Positions 8,117 through 16,994 are shown, counted from the first letter of the stretch. The stretch is 64,000 nucleotides of DNA from Nocardia cyriacigeorgica (GCF_029868385.1 NZ_JARWNX010000056.1:186001-250000); one strand, 5' to 3'. Program-made: numbers and translations. Notes: generated by a model not told the origin, from the sequence alone.

Positions 8117-9862
8117 ATGCATGGCCCTTCCTCTGGCGCCAGCCGGAACGGCAGGCCACCGGTGATCGAGACACTGGCCCAGTCCCGGCTGCGCGAACTG
8201 CTCGTCCAAGTGCAGGATCGGATCGCGGAGATCATCGGTGTGCGCGACCAGATGGATCGGCTCATCGACGCCATGCTCGTGGTCACGGCCGGGCTGGATC
8301 TGGACAATACGTTGCGGTCGATCGTGCATACCGCGATCGAACTGGTCGACGCCGGGTATGGCGCGCTCGGTGTCCGCGAGGCGGACAAGACCTCCAAGAA
8401 TCTGGCCGAGTTCGTCTACGAGGGCATCGACGACCGCACCAGGGTGCTGATCGGGGATCTGCCCCGCGGCCACGGTGTGCTCGGTCTGCTGTTCGAGCAA
8501 CCCAAGCCGATCCGGTTGGCGAATATGGCCGAGCACCCCTCCTCGGTGGGTTTTCCGCCGAACCATCCGCCGATGCGCACCTTTCTCGGTGTCCCGGTGC
8601 AGGTACGCGATGAGATCTTCGGCAACCTCTATCTGACCGAGAAGGCCAACGGCCAGGAGTTCACCGCCGACGACGAGGTGGTCGTCCAGGCGTTGGCGGC
8701 CGCGGCGGGCATCGCGATCGCCAATGCCCGGCTCTACGAGGAGTCGCAGGTGCGCCAGCAGTGGTTGGAGGCCACGCAGGAGGTGGCCGCCGCGGTGCTG
8801 GCCGGTGGCGCACCGTCCGATGTCCGGCAATTGATCGCCGAACGCGCCCAGGAACTGGCAGGCGCGGCGACGGCCTATCTGGCGCTACCGGAAGATCCCG
8901 ATACCCCCAGCGAGGAGATCACCGAACTGGTGATCGCTTCCGCGGCGGGCGCCCACGCCGACACCCTGGTGGGGCAGCCGATCCCCGTGCACTGGTCGAC
9001 CGCGAGCCTGACCTTCCAGCGCACCCCCGGCTCCCCCGATGACCGGCTGTTCGGGCCCGCCAACGCCGATGTGTCGATCGAGATGTCACCCCTGCGGGCC
9101 GGGCATTCGGTCATCGGCGTGCTGACCACGGTGCGCCCGGCCGGGATGGCGAGCCACGATTCGACCGGGCGAAAGATGATGACCGCCTTCGCCGACCAGG
9201 CGGCGCTCGCATTGCAGCTGGCCGATACGCAGCGCCGGATGCGTGAACTCGATGTGGTCTCCGAACGCGACCGGATCGCCCGCGATCTGCACGACCACGT
9301 CATCCAGCGGCTGTTCGCGGTGGGCCTGTCCCTCCAGGGCACGGTGCAGCGCGCCCGCGCACCCGAGGTGAAGACGCGCCTCGCCGATACCGTCAACGAC
9401 GTCCAGTCGATCGTGCAGGACATCCGGCATTCGATCTTCGACCTGCACGCCAGTTCCACCGCCGAGACACCGGTACTGCGCAAACGCCTGCACGCGGTGG
9501 TCGCCGAGATGACCGCGGAGACCGACCTGCGCACCACCGTCCGACTCTCGGGACCGGTCTCGGTATTGAGCCCCACCATGTTCGACCATGTGGAGGCCGT
9601 GCTCCGAGAAGCGCTCAGCAATGTGATCAGGCACGCGCACGCCAGTACCGTGTCGGTGAAACTGACCATCGGTGACGATGTCGTCCTCGAGGTCAGCGAC
9701 GACGGCGTGGGTCTGCCGAAGAACATCGAGCGCCGCAGTGGACTGGCGAATATGGCCGCTCGCACCGAACAGGCCGGTGGCACCTTCAGTGTGGAAAGCC
9801 CTGCCAGGGGCACGGTCCTGCGCTGGTCGGTGCCGCTGCCTCGAGTGCCGGACACGCCCTAG
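8117..9862 (+). CDS. devS: DevS/DosS-type heme GAF sensor histidine kinase
   Basis: The protein has two GAF domains (about residues 55-210 and 220-370) and a HisKA_3/HATPase_c kinase core. In mycobacterial DosS, His149 of the first GAF is the proximal heme ligand in the HPPMRTFLG motif. The same motif is present here (FPPNHPPMRTFLGVPV), with the His at residue 150 when counted from ATG 8117. That agreement supports this start over the in-frame GTG at 8090. The phosphoacceptor lies in DRIARDLHDHVIQRLFA at about H392. The ATP-lid motif DDGVGLP is near the end. It would sense O2, NO or CO and phosphorylate the upstream DevR. Confidence 0.94.
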   Translation: MHGPSSGASRNGRPPVIETLAQSRLRELLVQVQDRIAEIIGVRDQMDRLIDAMLVVTAGLDLDNTLRSIVHTAIELVDAGYGALGVREADKTSKNLAEFVYEGIDDRTRVLIGDLPRGHGVLGLLFEQPKPIRLANMAEHPSSVGFPPNHPPMRTFLGVPVQVRDEIFGNLYLTEKANGQEFTADDEVVVQALAAAAGIAIANARLYEESQVRQQWLEATQEVAAAVLAGGAPSDVRQLIAERAQELAGAATAYLALPEDPDTPSEEITELVIASAAGAHADTLVGQPIPVHWSTASLTFQRTPGSPDDRLFGPANADVSIEMSPLRAGHSVIGVLTTVRPAGMASHDSTGRKMMTAFADQAALALQLADTQRRMRELDVVSERDRIARDLHDHVIQRLFAVGLSLQGTVQRARAPEVKTRLADTVNDVQSIVQDIRHSIFDLHASSTAETPVLRKRLHAVVAEMTAETDLRTTVRLSGPVSVLSPTMFDHVEAVLREALSNVIRHAHASTVSVKLTIGDDVVLEVSDDGVGLPKNIERRSGLANMAARTEQAGGTFSVESPARGTVLRWSVPLPRVPDTP

Positions 9863-9983
9863 AGCCGGGCTGCCCAGCGAACACGGACGGCAGTAGCCGA
9901 CGTGCCGTGCCGCTGCCGGCGCGGCGATATTCGACGGTGTGAACGCCGCGGACGCGGACGCTACGCCGCACAATCGCGCCGAG

Positions 9984-10826
9984 CTACCCGACACCGACCT
10001 GCCCCGGCCGATCCGTAGTCGGAGGAGCCGTTTCGACGCCATCTGGTGGGTCTATCCGCTGGAGCTTGGACCAGCCGTTCCAGCCGCGCTTCTTCAGTAG
10101 TTCGGTCAGTCGTCGGGCCGGCGGCCAAGTATCGAACGCCAGTGTGTCCAGCAGTTCGACCAACGGTGGCTCGATCTCGGGATCATTGAGATAGTCTTCG
10201 CCCTGTTCGTCGGCTATCTGCGTGATATATGAGGTCATATTGTCGGCCAACTCGACGAGGTTTCGGTCGTCGGTCTGGTCCAGAGCCCGGCTCAGCGTGA
10301 GATAGAAGTCGATGAGCTGCGGGTCTGCGATCTGTTTCCGCTTGCGTGTGATCCAGTCCGGGATGCGTTCGGGCGAACGCGCGACCAGCGGGATCCAGCC
10401 GTCGCGTTCGACCTGGACCATCCGCTCGTCGACTCCGAGTGCCCGCAGTTGGTCGAGAAATTCGACCAACTCCGAAGGCAGCGCCAGGTTGTCCCCGGCA
10501 GCGAGCCGGGCGATTCGTTTACGTAGCCGCTGCCGCTGCCGGATTTCTGCACGCAGCTGCTCGTCGATGTCTGCGACCGCAGACGCGAACTTCTCTGTGT
10601 CGGCCTGTAGGAGTTCCCGGACGCGCGCCAGCGGAACTCCGGCCTCGGCGAGCGTCCGGATTCTGATCAGCTCGACCACGGTAGCTGCGTCGTACCTGCG
10701 ATAACCGGAGTGGTCGCGGTCCGGCTCCGGCAGCAGTCCTTTGGCGTGGTAGTGCCGCACCGCTCGTACTGTCACTCCGGCGTAGGAGGCCACCTCGCTG
10801 ATTGTCAGCACCGGACCAGTCTCCAT
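9984..10826 (-). CDS. MerR family transcriptional regulator
   Basis: This 280-residue protein begins with a MerR winged-helix domain (LTISEVASYAGVTVRAVRHY, then SGYRRYDAATVVELIRIRTL), followed by the dimerisation coiled coil. The last 190 residues form an effector-type domain I cannot assign; no cysteine cluster for metal binding is visible. It lies 15 bp downstream of the alpha/beta hydrolase gene on the same strand and probably shares its promoter. A MerR-type dyad promoter is present in front of that hydrolase, so this protein is the obvious candidate to bind it. Confidence 0.9.
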   Translation of the reverse strand: METGPVLTISEVASYAGVTVRAVRHYHAKGLLPEPDRDHSGYRRYDAATVVELIRIRTLAEAGVPLARVRELLQADTEKFASAVADIDEQLRAEIRQRQRLRKRIARLAAGDNLALPSELVEFLDQLRALGVDERMVQVERDGWIPLVARSPERIPDWITRKRKQIADPQLIDFYLTLSRALDQTDDRNLVELADNMTSYITQIADEQGEDYLNDPEIEPPLVELLDTLAFDTWPPARRLTELLKKRGWNGWSKLQRIDPPDGVETAPPTTDRPGQVGVG

Positions 10827-10841
10827 GATCTGTGGGGACTG

Positions 10842-11654
10842 TTACGAAGTTGCCTGGCAGGCTGGGCCCTGTGTGTCCTGGATGATCCGGGCGATCTCCT
10901 GGGCGTGAGTGACGAGCAGCCCGTGCCCGGCGTCGAGCCATGTGGTGCAGATGTGCGGCTGGTCGCGGACCAACCGGTCGATACCGGCCTGCCAGTTTTG
11001 ATTGAGCCACGGTGCACGGCCTTCGCCGCTGTCGCCGGCCATCGACGTCGACATGATCATCCTGATCGGACAGTTGATCTTCCGATACTGGTCGAGGATT
11101 GCCGACCGCACCATATCCACCTCGAGATTCACGTCGAGGATTTCCTGTGCCGTGAGCATCACCTGACGCGGGGTGCCTTTGGCACCCTCGGTCCATGTCG
11201 TGAGGCCGTCGAACATTACCCGGAACTCCGGTAGGTCGGCCTCGGTGATGAATGGTTCGGGCACCGGGTTCGCCCCGTCGATGAGAACCATCTCAGCGGC
11301 GCTGCCGGGATACTCACGGGCATAGTGCACGACGAGGTCCGCACCCAGTGAGTGGCCGACGAGTACGGGCGGCGAGGGCAGATCGAGGTGTCTCACCTCC
11401 GCCATCACAGCGGCGAAATCGCCCAGGAATACCGCGAAGGAGTACCGGTCGGCGGCCGAAGAGAGACCATGACCTCGCAGGTCGAAGGTCACCACGTCAT
11501 GATCGCGCCGCAACAGATCGGTCAGCTCGTGCAGATCAGCTTGTGTCGTGAGGAGCCCGGGGCACAGGACCAGCGGTCGTCCCCGACCGCCGCGGGACAC
11601 CGCAATCGTGACACCGTCGTGTCGGACCATGAAGTGAGTGGTTTTCGCAGTCAT
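10842..11654 (-). CDS. alpha/beta hydrolase, MerR-linked
   Basis: The protein is about 270 residues with the alpha/beta-hydrolase fold. The nucleophile elbow is VGHSLGAD, the oxyanion region is LVLCPGLL, and the catalytic His is in DAGHGLLVTH. Substrate is not identifiable; esterase or lactonase activity is possible. The frame is open to 11744, but a MerR-type promoter dyad lies at 11673-11693 with a possible -10 over the ATG at 11663. I therefore place the start at the ATG at 11654 (MTAKTTHFMVRHDG), which would make the message leaderless or nearly so. Some homologous regulators control detoxifying hydrolases in this way. Confidence 0.85.
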   Translation of the reverse strand: MTAKTTHFMVRHDGVTIAVSRGGRGRPLVLCPGLLTTQADLHELTDLLRRDHDVVTFDLRGHGLSSAADRYSFAVFLGDFAAVMAEVRHLDLPSPPVLVGHSLGADLVVHYAREYPGSAAEMVLIDGANPVPEPFITEADLPEFRVMFDGLTTWTEGAKGTPRQVMLTAQEILDVNLEVDMVRSAILDQYRKINCPIRMIMSTSMAGDSGEGRAPWLNQNWQAGIDRLVRDQPHICTTWLDAGHGLLVTHAQEIARIIQDTQGPACQATS

Positions 11655-11672
11655 GCCGATCATGCTGAGGGG

Positions 11673-11693
11673 TTGCCCCTGCGTCAGGGTCAA
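11673..11693 (-). promoter_or_regulatory. MerR-type dyad promoter for the hydrolase/MerR operon
   Basis: Read on the minus strand, TTGACC (-35 like, 11693-11688) opens a dyad CCCTG-ACG-CAGGG flanked by TTG and CAA. 17 of 21 positions are symmetric. A weak -10 (CAGCAT) follows after about 20 bp, the over-long spacer typical of MerR-activated promoters. The regulator encoded two genes' length downstream would bind here. Confidence 0.65.
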
Positions 11694-11840
11694 CTGCCGA
11701 AGCGCTGTGCCGTCCGTTGCATCCCTGACCAGGGCTCCGAGCAACCGACAGCACGTCCCGATCTGCCTCAGGTCTATGGCAGAACATCCCAGCCACTCAT
11801 CGATGATCGACTCGTACTCATCGAGCGTGGATGCCCGGCG

Positions 11841-12257
11841 TCAGCCCGACGCGGCCCCCTCGTCGAGGGAGTCGAGCGCGGCCCTGAGCTTGGCCTCCGC
11901 GCTCGCGGCGATGGGTCGCAGGGCGGCGGGGTTGTCGGTGACCTGCACCATGACATCGGGGTCCATCGCTTCGACGATGACGGTGGAGTCGGCGCCGGGA
12001 TCGCGGCGCACGACGACGTTGCAGGGCAGCAGCAACCCGATCCGACGATCCGCTGTCACCGCTCGGTGGGCGAGCGGCGGGTTGCAGGCGCCGAGAATCC
12101 GGTAGTCCTCGATCTCGGCGCCGAGTTTGTCCTTCAGGGTCGCCCGCATATCGATCTCGGTGAGGACACCGAATCCCTGCTGTGCCAGGGCGTCTCGAGT
12201 GCGGGTGACGGCCTCGTCGAAGCCGGTGTGCAGTGTGGCGGTCAGTGCCGGTCGCAT
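11841..12257 (-). CDS. DUF302 family protein
   Basis: This 138-residue protein belongs to DUF302, small cytoplasmic proteins often found beside oxidative-stress or redox genes, with no established reaction. Recognisable parts are FDEAVTRTRDALAQQGFGVLTEID, DYRILGACNPPLAHRAV and IGLLLPCNVVV, the last two carrying conserved cysteines. The start is the ATG at 12257 preceded by GGAAGGAG; the longer open frame upstream has no coding character. It is divergent from the flavodoxin gene across a 195-bp spacer. Confidence 0.88.
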   Translation of the reverse strand: MRPALTATLHTGFDEAVTRTRDALAQQGFGVLTEIDMRATLKDKLGAEIEDYRILGACNPPLAHRAVTADRRIGLLLPCNVVVRRDPGADSTVIVEAMDPDVMVQVTDNPAALRPIAASAEAKLRAALDSLDEGAASG

Positions 12258-12348
12258 CGGTTCACTCCTTCCGGGTGCAGGCCGGTGCCGTCGCCGACCC
12301 TGCGAGTCTGCTCGCACCCATTCTCCCTGCGCCCCGACCGTGCGGGAA

Positions 12349-12362
12349 CCGACGAAGGTCCT
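12349..12362. promoter_or_regulatory. weak DevR-box-like sequence in the DUF302/flavodoxin divergent spacer
   Basis: CCGACGAAGGTCCT agrees at 9 of 14 positions with the DosR core. It shares G3, C5, G6, A7, G10, T11 and C12 with the two other candidate sites at 4843 and 16981. Alone it would not be noteworthy. Confidence 0.2.
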
Positions 12363-12452
12363 CTTCCACGGGTCGTTCGGCACTGTCGATGCCACCGCCT
12401 CCGGCAATACCGTCGGCGATGAACGCACATTCCAGCAGTGGAGGAGGCCGTT

Positions 12453-12980
12453 ATGCGTGCCCGCGTCGTCTACGAATCCATGTATGGCAATACCGAGGCG
12501 GTCGCTCGGGCGATCGCCGACGGACTTGCCGAACATGCCTCGGTGGAAGTGCTCGATATCGCCGCCGCCGACGCGGCGCCGCTGCCTCCGGTCGATCTGG
12601 TGGTGGTCGGCGGTCCGACGCACGCGTTCGGATTGAGCCGACCCAATACCCGCGCCGATGCCGCCAGCCGCACGGACGCGCCGATCACGGTGGACGTCGG
12701 GATCCGCGAATGGCTCGACAACCTAGATCCGGCCCCGGCGGGTAGCCGTGCGGCGGCGTTCGGCACGAAGGTGGCGAAACCGCCCTGGCTGCCGGGTTCG
12801 TCCGCGCGCGGCGCCGCGAAACGGCTCCGCAAACTCGGCTATCAGCTGGCCGGCGACCCGATGGACTTTCTGGTCGACGGTATGACGGGCCCACTGCGCG
12901 ACGGCGAACTCGAGCGGGCGCGCTCATGGGCGGCGGCGCTCGCCGACACCGAAATCCGGCGGACAGCACAGCACTCCTGA
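12453..12980 (+). CDS. flavodoxin-domain protein
   Basis: This protein of about 175 residues has the flavodoxin fold. The FMN phosphate loop is ESMYGNTEAVARAIADGL and the second FMN loop region is VVGGPTHAFGLSRPNTR. It probably carries electrons or acts as an FMN reductase-like redox protein; the partner is unknown. The ATG at 12453 is preferred over the upstream GTG at 12438 because homology starts at RARVVYESMYGN. The ribosome site is GGAGGAGGCC just upstream. It is divergent from the DUF302 gene. Confidence 0.85.
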   Translation: MRARVVYESMYGNTEAVARAIADGLAEHASVEVLDIAAADAAPLPPVDLVVVGGPTHAFGLSRPNTRADAASRTDAPITVDVGIREWLDNLDPAPAGSRAAAFGTKVAKPPWLPGSSARGAAKRLRKLGYQLAGDPMDFLVDGMTGPLRDGELERARSWAAALADTEIRRTAQHS

Positions 12981-13095
12981 TCCGGCCGGGGACGTAAGAC
13001 CCTGCCGATCAACGACATTCGACCATCGCGCACGCCCCGGCATCGCGCGAGGCTGACAGCACGCAGCTCATCACCGTGCGAAGGAGTCGATCACC

Positions 13096-13854
13096 ATGCC
13101 CGATACTTCTGGACCCGATCTGTCCGGCCGCAGCGTCGTCATCACGGGCGCGGCCCGCGGCATCGGCGCCGCCACAGCGCATGCGCTCGCCAAGACCGGA
13201 GCGGGAATCGTGCTCGCGGACATCCTCGATCGGGAAGGCGAGGCCACCGCCGCCGCGCTGGGACCATCCGCCATGTACCGGCGCCTCGATGTCACCGACG
13301 AGAATAGGTGGCGCCGCGTCCTCGACGATGCCGAAGCCGCCTTCGGGCCGCTCGCCGTGCTGGTCAACAATGCGGGCATCGTCGATTTCGGCGGTGTCGA
13401 AACCGAATCCCCCGCCATGTTCCGGCATGTGATCGAGGTGAATCTCACCGGCGCCTGGCTCGGTATGCATCTGGCCGCACCACGGTTGCGTGCCGCCGGG
13501 AACGGCGTGATCGTCAATGTCTCCTCCACGGCAGGGCTGATCGGGTATTCGGGTGTCGCCGGATACGTCGCCAGCAAATGGGGTCTGCGTGGCCTGACGA
13601 AAGCCGCCGCCATCGAACTCGGCAGCGCCGGCGTGCGGGTCTGCTCGGTGCATCCCGGTCCGATCCATACTCCGATGACCGCCGGGATGGATGAGCGGAT
13701 CGCCGCCGGTCAGCCGCTGCCCCGCTTCGGTGAACCGGACGAGGTGGCCGCCATGATCGCTTTCGTCGTGACCGAGGCGACGTTCTCCACCGGATCGGAA
13801 TTCGTCATCGACGGTGGTGCGACCGCGGGCATGGCGTTGATCGATCAGTCCTGA
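13096..13854 (+). CDS. short-chain dehydrogenase/reductase
   Basis: This 252-residue classical SDR has the NAD(P) motif TGAARGIG near residue 18, NNAG at about 93, the catalytic Ser in VSSTAGLIG, and YVASK. An acidic residue after beta-2 (LADI) suggests NAD preference. The PGPIHTPM motif after the active site is typical of hydroxysteroid-dehydrogenase/FabG3-like members, but substrate is not assigned. The ATG at 13096 follows GAAGGAG. A hairpin terminator comes 13 bp after the stop. Confidence 0.9.
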   Translation: MPDTSGPDLSGRSVVITGAARGIGAATAHALAKTGAGIVLADILDREGEATAAALGPSAMYRRLDVTDENRWRRVLDDAEAAFGPLAVLVNNAGIVDFGGVETESPAMFRHVIEVNLTGAWLGMHLAAPRLRAAGNGVIVNVSSTAGLIGYSGVAGYVASKWGLRGLTKAAAIELGSAGVRVCSVHPGPIHTPMTAGMDERIAAGQPLPRFGEPDEVAAMIAFVVTEATFSTGSEFVIDGGATAGMALIDQS

Positions 13855-13866
13855 ACCGCTCGACAA

Positions 13867-13897
13867 CGGCCCGAATGTCGGGCCGAGTGAGGGCTTT
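13867..13897 (+). terminator. hairpin terminator after the SDR gene
   Basis: A perfect 8-bp stem CGGCCCGA/TCGGGCCG with a 3-nt loop (13867-13885) begins 13 bp after the stop codon and is followed by a T-containing stretch (GGCTTTTGGTTC). Confidence 0.75.
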
Positions 13898-13939
13898 TGG
13901 TTCTGTTGGCACCGCGATCGGCGAGGAAGCATCGCAGAC

Positions 13940-14587
13940 ATGGCAGATATCGGCAGCGGGCGAATGTGGCGGCGCTGGTTGGTCACCGTCACCGCGGGCG
14001 AAGTGGTGGGTTTCGCCGCTCCCGCGCTGACCGCTGTCACCGCGGGTCCGATCGATGACCCGGTCGCCGCGGCGGCACTCGCGCTGGCGGGCATGGTGGA
14101 AGGTGCGGTGCTCGGCTGGTTCCAGAGCAGTGTCCTGTGCACGGCGGTGCCGCGACTCGACCGGGGCCGATGGGTTCTCGCGACGGCCATCGGAGCAACC
14201 GTCGCGTGGACGGTCGCCGTCACCATGATCCTGGCGGAGGGGTTCCAGCGGTGGCCGACCGCGGCGGCGGTGCCGATGCTCACCGCCGGAGCGCTGGTGA
14301 TCGTGTTCTCGCTCGGCGTATCGCAATGGTTCGTGCTTCGAGACCATGTCGTGGATGCGGGCGGCTGGATCGGCGCCACGGCGGCGGGTTGGGCCGTCGG
14401 GCTCCTGGTCTTCACCGCCATCACTTCGCCGCTGTGGCAGCCCGGACAATCCGGTTGGGTGGTCCTCGCGATCGCCTGTGCCGGGGCCTTGTTCATGGCC
14501 GTCGCGATGGCGGCGGTCACCGGCTCATTCCTGGTGTGGTTGCTTCGGGCGCAGCCGCACCGCATCGGTAACGAATATTCCTTATGA
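13940..14587 (+). CDS. polytopic membrane protein of unknown function
   Basis: This 215-residue protein is dominated by hydrophobic segments, about six predicted transmembrane helices (for example near residues 45-65, 82-100, 108-125, 150-165 and 178-200). I recognise no family motif. Most bacterial homologues of this kind are annotated only as membrane proteins. It is preceded by a terminator and followed after 48 bp by the AraC-type regulator on the same strand. Confidence 0.8.
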   Translation: MADIGSGRMWRRWLVTVTAGEVVGFAAPALTAVTAGPIDDPVAAAALALAGMVEGAVLGWFQSSVLCTAVPRLDRGRWVLATAIGATVAWTVAVTMILAEGFQRWPTAAAVPMLTAGALVIVFSLGVSQWFVLRDHVVDAGGWIGATAAGWAVGLLVFTAITSPLWQPGQSGWVVLAIACAGALFMAVAMAAVTGSFLVWLLRAQPHRIGNEYSL

Positions 14588-14635
14588 CCGGATATCATTT
14601 TCGACCACGCATTGCTGGTCGCCGAAGGGAGCGGC

Positions 14636-15796
14636 ATGCCCACCGATAAGGTGTCGATTCATCGATTCATCATCGGCGAACTCAGTGCTGCGGGGATCGA
14701 CAGCAACCAATTGATCCGCGATATCGGACTCCCCTCGTGGGCGCTGACGAACGACGACGGGCACGTTCCGAGCAAGATCCTCGGCCGACTGTGGGAAATC
14801 GCCGAATACGAACTCGGCGAACCGGATATCGCGATCACCTTGGCGCAGCGTTTCCGCCTCACCACCCTCGGCCTCTACGACTATTTGTTCTCCAGCTCCC
14901 CCACCCTCGGTGCGGCGTTGGCGACCTCCGAGCGCTATATCACCGCCGCAACGACCAATTTGCATTGCGAGGTCGTCACCGGCGAAAACGGCGATGTCAC
15001 CTTGTGCCTCGATTTGATCGAAGGCGATGGGCGCGGCCGCGACCACAATCAGTTGTGGGCACTGACCGGCGCTCTCACCAGAGGCCGCCAAGTATTGGAT
15101 ATTCCGCTGGACCCGACGCTGGTCACCTTCCGACAGGCCGCCCCGCGACGCATCGACGCCTACACCGATGTCTTCGGCGGCGCGGCAATAGAATTCGATG
15201 CGCCCATGGATTCGATCACGTTCCGCGCGGCGGACGCCCACCACCCGTTGACGACGAGCGATCCGGCCCTCGCCACCGTGCTTCGTCCCCTGGCCGAATC
15301 GCTGCCACCACCGCCGCAACCGGCGACCACCTGGATCGATCAGGTCGCCTCGGCCCTGGCGGACGCGCTCGACACCGGCGAGTTGTCGCTGGAACTGGTC
15401 GCCCGGCGTTTGATGACGAGTCCGCGCACCCTGCAACGACGACTCCGCGACGCGGGCACCACCTGGCGGATCGAACTCGACCGCGCCCGAGCCACCCGCC
15501 TGGCCGAACACGCCACGCACCGGCTGACCCGCGACCGCCAAGCCCAGCTGCTCGGCTACGCCGACCCGACCTCGATCCGCCGCGCCGCCCGCCGCTGGTC
15601 CAACACCGACGCCGACCGGCCACCCGACCTTCGCGCGCCGACATCTCCGAGCGGCCGATACAGCAAGACCGACACATTGCATGCCGCGCAAGCCACCTCG
15701 GGCACCGAAGGCTCATGGCCCGCCATGCGGAGATCTCCGGCGCAGGAACCGCCGGGCAGCGACGACGCCGAGGTCGAACAGACGGCTCGGCAGTGA
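14636..15796 (+). CDS. AraC family regulator with arabinose-binding-like N-terminal domain
   Basis: The 386-residue protein has the AraC-binding-like domain of OruR/GadR-type regulators (about residues 10-205) and a C-terminal AraC helix-turn-helix, with LELVARRLMTSPRTLQRRL in the first helix-turn-helix and LGYADPTSIRRAARRW in the second. The ATG at 14636 follows GAAGGGAG, so the in-frame start 24 bp upstream is not needed. After the second helix-turn-helix there is an extra tail of about 65 Ser/Thr/Pro/Arg-rich residues that the family normally lacks. This tail may be a read-through of a lost stop. Target genes are unknown. Confidence 0.88.
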   Translation: MPTDKVSIHRFIIGELSAAGIDSNQLIRDIGLPSWALTNDDGHVPSKILGRLWEIAEYELGEPDIAITLAQRFRLTTLGLYDYLFSSSPTLGAALATSERYITAATTNLHCEVVTGENGDVTLCLDLIEGDGRGRDHNQLWALTGALTRGRQVLDIPLDPTLVTFRQAAPRRIDAYTDVFGGAAIEFDAPMDSITFRAADAHHPLTTSDPALATVLRPLAESLPPPPQPATTWIDQVASALADALDTGELSLELVARRLMTSPRTLQRRLRDAGTTWRIELDRARATRLAEHATHRLTRDRQAQLLGYADPTSIRRAARRWSNTDADRPPDLRAPTSPSGRYSKTDTLHAAQATSGTEGSWPAMRRSPAQEPPGSDDAEVEQTARQ

Positions 15797-15909
15797 GGTG
15801 TCGTTACCAGCCGAACAGCCCTTCGCCCGGCACCCACAGCGTCGCCCGAGTGACCGATGCCGCAACCTGACTACAGTGTTGCCGCCGAAGTGACCTCTAC
15901 GCGCCGAAC

Positions 15910-16923
15910 CTAGGTCGACGGCGCGTCCACGACCGTCAGGAACTCCTCCACTTCGCGTCGCGGCGTAGCAGGTGCGGGCGCGGGATCGGATGGGGCGGCA
16001 CCAACCCTGATCAGGACCTGCGGCACCCCACCACCGGTGATGCGCCCCTCGAGCGCTTTCCTGGCGTTCACCAGTTCGGTGATATGGGTCAGGGCGCAGG
16101 TCGCGAGACCGGCCCGCGTGCATTCCAGCAGTACCGCCGACAGCGCCTCACCGGTGCGCAACCAGTCCACCAGGCCGTTGCCCGATGAGCTGAGCACCAG
16201 TAGCCCAGCGCGATCCTCGACGTCGGCGCGCCGCTCGGCGTGCCGGGCCGAGGGAAAGGTGCGCGCGATCGGCACCTGCGCCGCCTCCGCACCGGACGGC
16301 AGCGCCGTGCTCGGAATCCCCTCCCGCGTCGGCGAATGCCCTGTCCACCAGTGCAATTCCGCCTGATAGTCCATATCGTATCGACGCTTGGCGGTCGCCT
16401 CCTTCGAGGCGTCGGCGAGCATGGCCCGCGCGCTGTCGTCGAGCACGTCCAGGTCGACATCGTGCGGGCTCGCCAGCATCCGCGCCGCCCGCACCACCTC
16501 GTCCCAGTCTGCGGGCGCCGCCAACGGCAGCCGATCCGTGCGGCGATGCTCGATCGCCGCAGCGCGCGCCACCACGCCGGGCGGCGGGTCGGGCCACCGG
16601 CGGAAGGTCAGCCGGGCCAGTAGATCGGGACGAGCGATATCCGGGACACGCTCGATATCGGTATGCCAGCCACCCGCCGCCAGGACGGTGCGCAGGTGGT
16701 GCAGCATGGTGCCGCAGCTGATCACCAGCTGACGGCCGCTCGGATCGGCAGATGCCAGGAGCCGGTCGTTATCGCGGTAGAGCCGCAATCGGGTGCCGTC
16801 GAACTCCCAGCGCCACGGCTGGGTGTTGTGGATCGACGGTGCGCGCCCGGCCTGTTCCAGCGCGTGCCGAACCGTCGCCAGATCGGGCGCTGTGGATGTC
16901 ACATCGGCGTTGGTATCGGTCAT
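15910..16923 (-). CDS. Acg family nitroreductase-fold protein
   Basis: The 337-residue protein matches the Acg family (Rv2032 and Rv3131 in Mycobacterium tuberculosis, both DosR-regulon members). Characteristic parts are HALEQAGRAPSIHNTQPWRW at the N-terminus, the paired half-domain layout, and VDWLRTGEALSAVLLECTRAG near the C-terminus. These proteins have the flavin nitroreductase fold, though some bind FMN without known activity. The start is the ATG at 16923; upstream in-frame codons lack coding character. A DevR-box-like sequence lies about 58 bp upstream, consistent with control by the DevR/DevS pair at 7.4 kb. Confidence 0.88.
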   Translation of the reverse strand: MTDTNADVTSTAPDLATVRHALEQAGRAPSIHNTQPWRWEFDGTRLRLYRDNDRLLASADPSGRQLVISCGTMLHHLRTVLAAGGWHTDIERVPDIARPDLLARLTFRRWPDPPPGVVARAAAIEHRRTDRLPLAAPADWDEVVRAARMLASPHDVDLDVLDDSARAMLADASKEATAKRRYDMDYQAELHWWTGHSPTREGIPSTALPSGAEAAQVPIARTFPSARHAERRADVEDRAGLLVLSSSGNGLVDWLRTGEALSAVLLECTRAGLATCALTHITELVNARKALEGRITGGGVPQVLIRVGAAPSDPAPAPATPRREVEEFLTVVDAPST

Positions 16924-16980
16924 GCACCCAGTGTTGCCCCCGCGCAACCCGCAGCGTATGGGCTTTGGGTTCCTCGATGA

Positions 16981-16994
16981 GGGCCGATGGTCAC
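16981..16994. promoter_or_regulatory. DevR/DosR-box-like sequence upstream of the Acg-type nitroreductase
   Basis: GGGCCGATGGTCAC matches 10 of 14 positions of the DosR core, and 13 of 20 with flanks. It is centred about 65 bp upstream of the nitroreductase start at 16923. The same spacer also precedes the divergent formylglycine-generating enzyme gene. Confidence 0.4.

Noticed and set aside
13009..14643. 544-residue minus-strand open frame across the SDR and membrane-protein genes
   Set aside because: Antisense to two convincing genes; Ser/Thr/Arg/Ala-rich translation without any motif, typical of GC-rich shadow frames.
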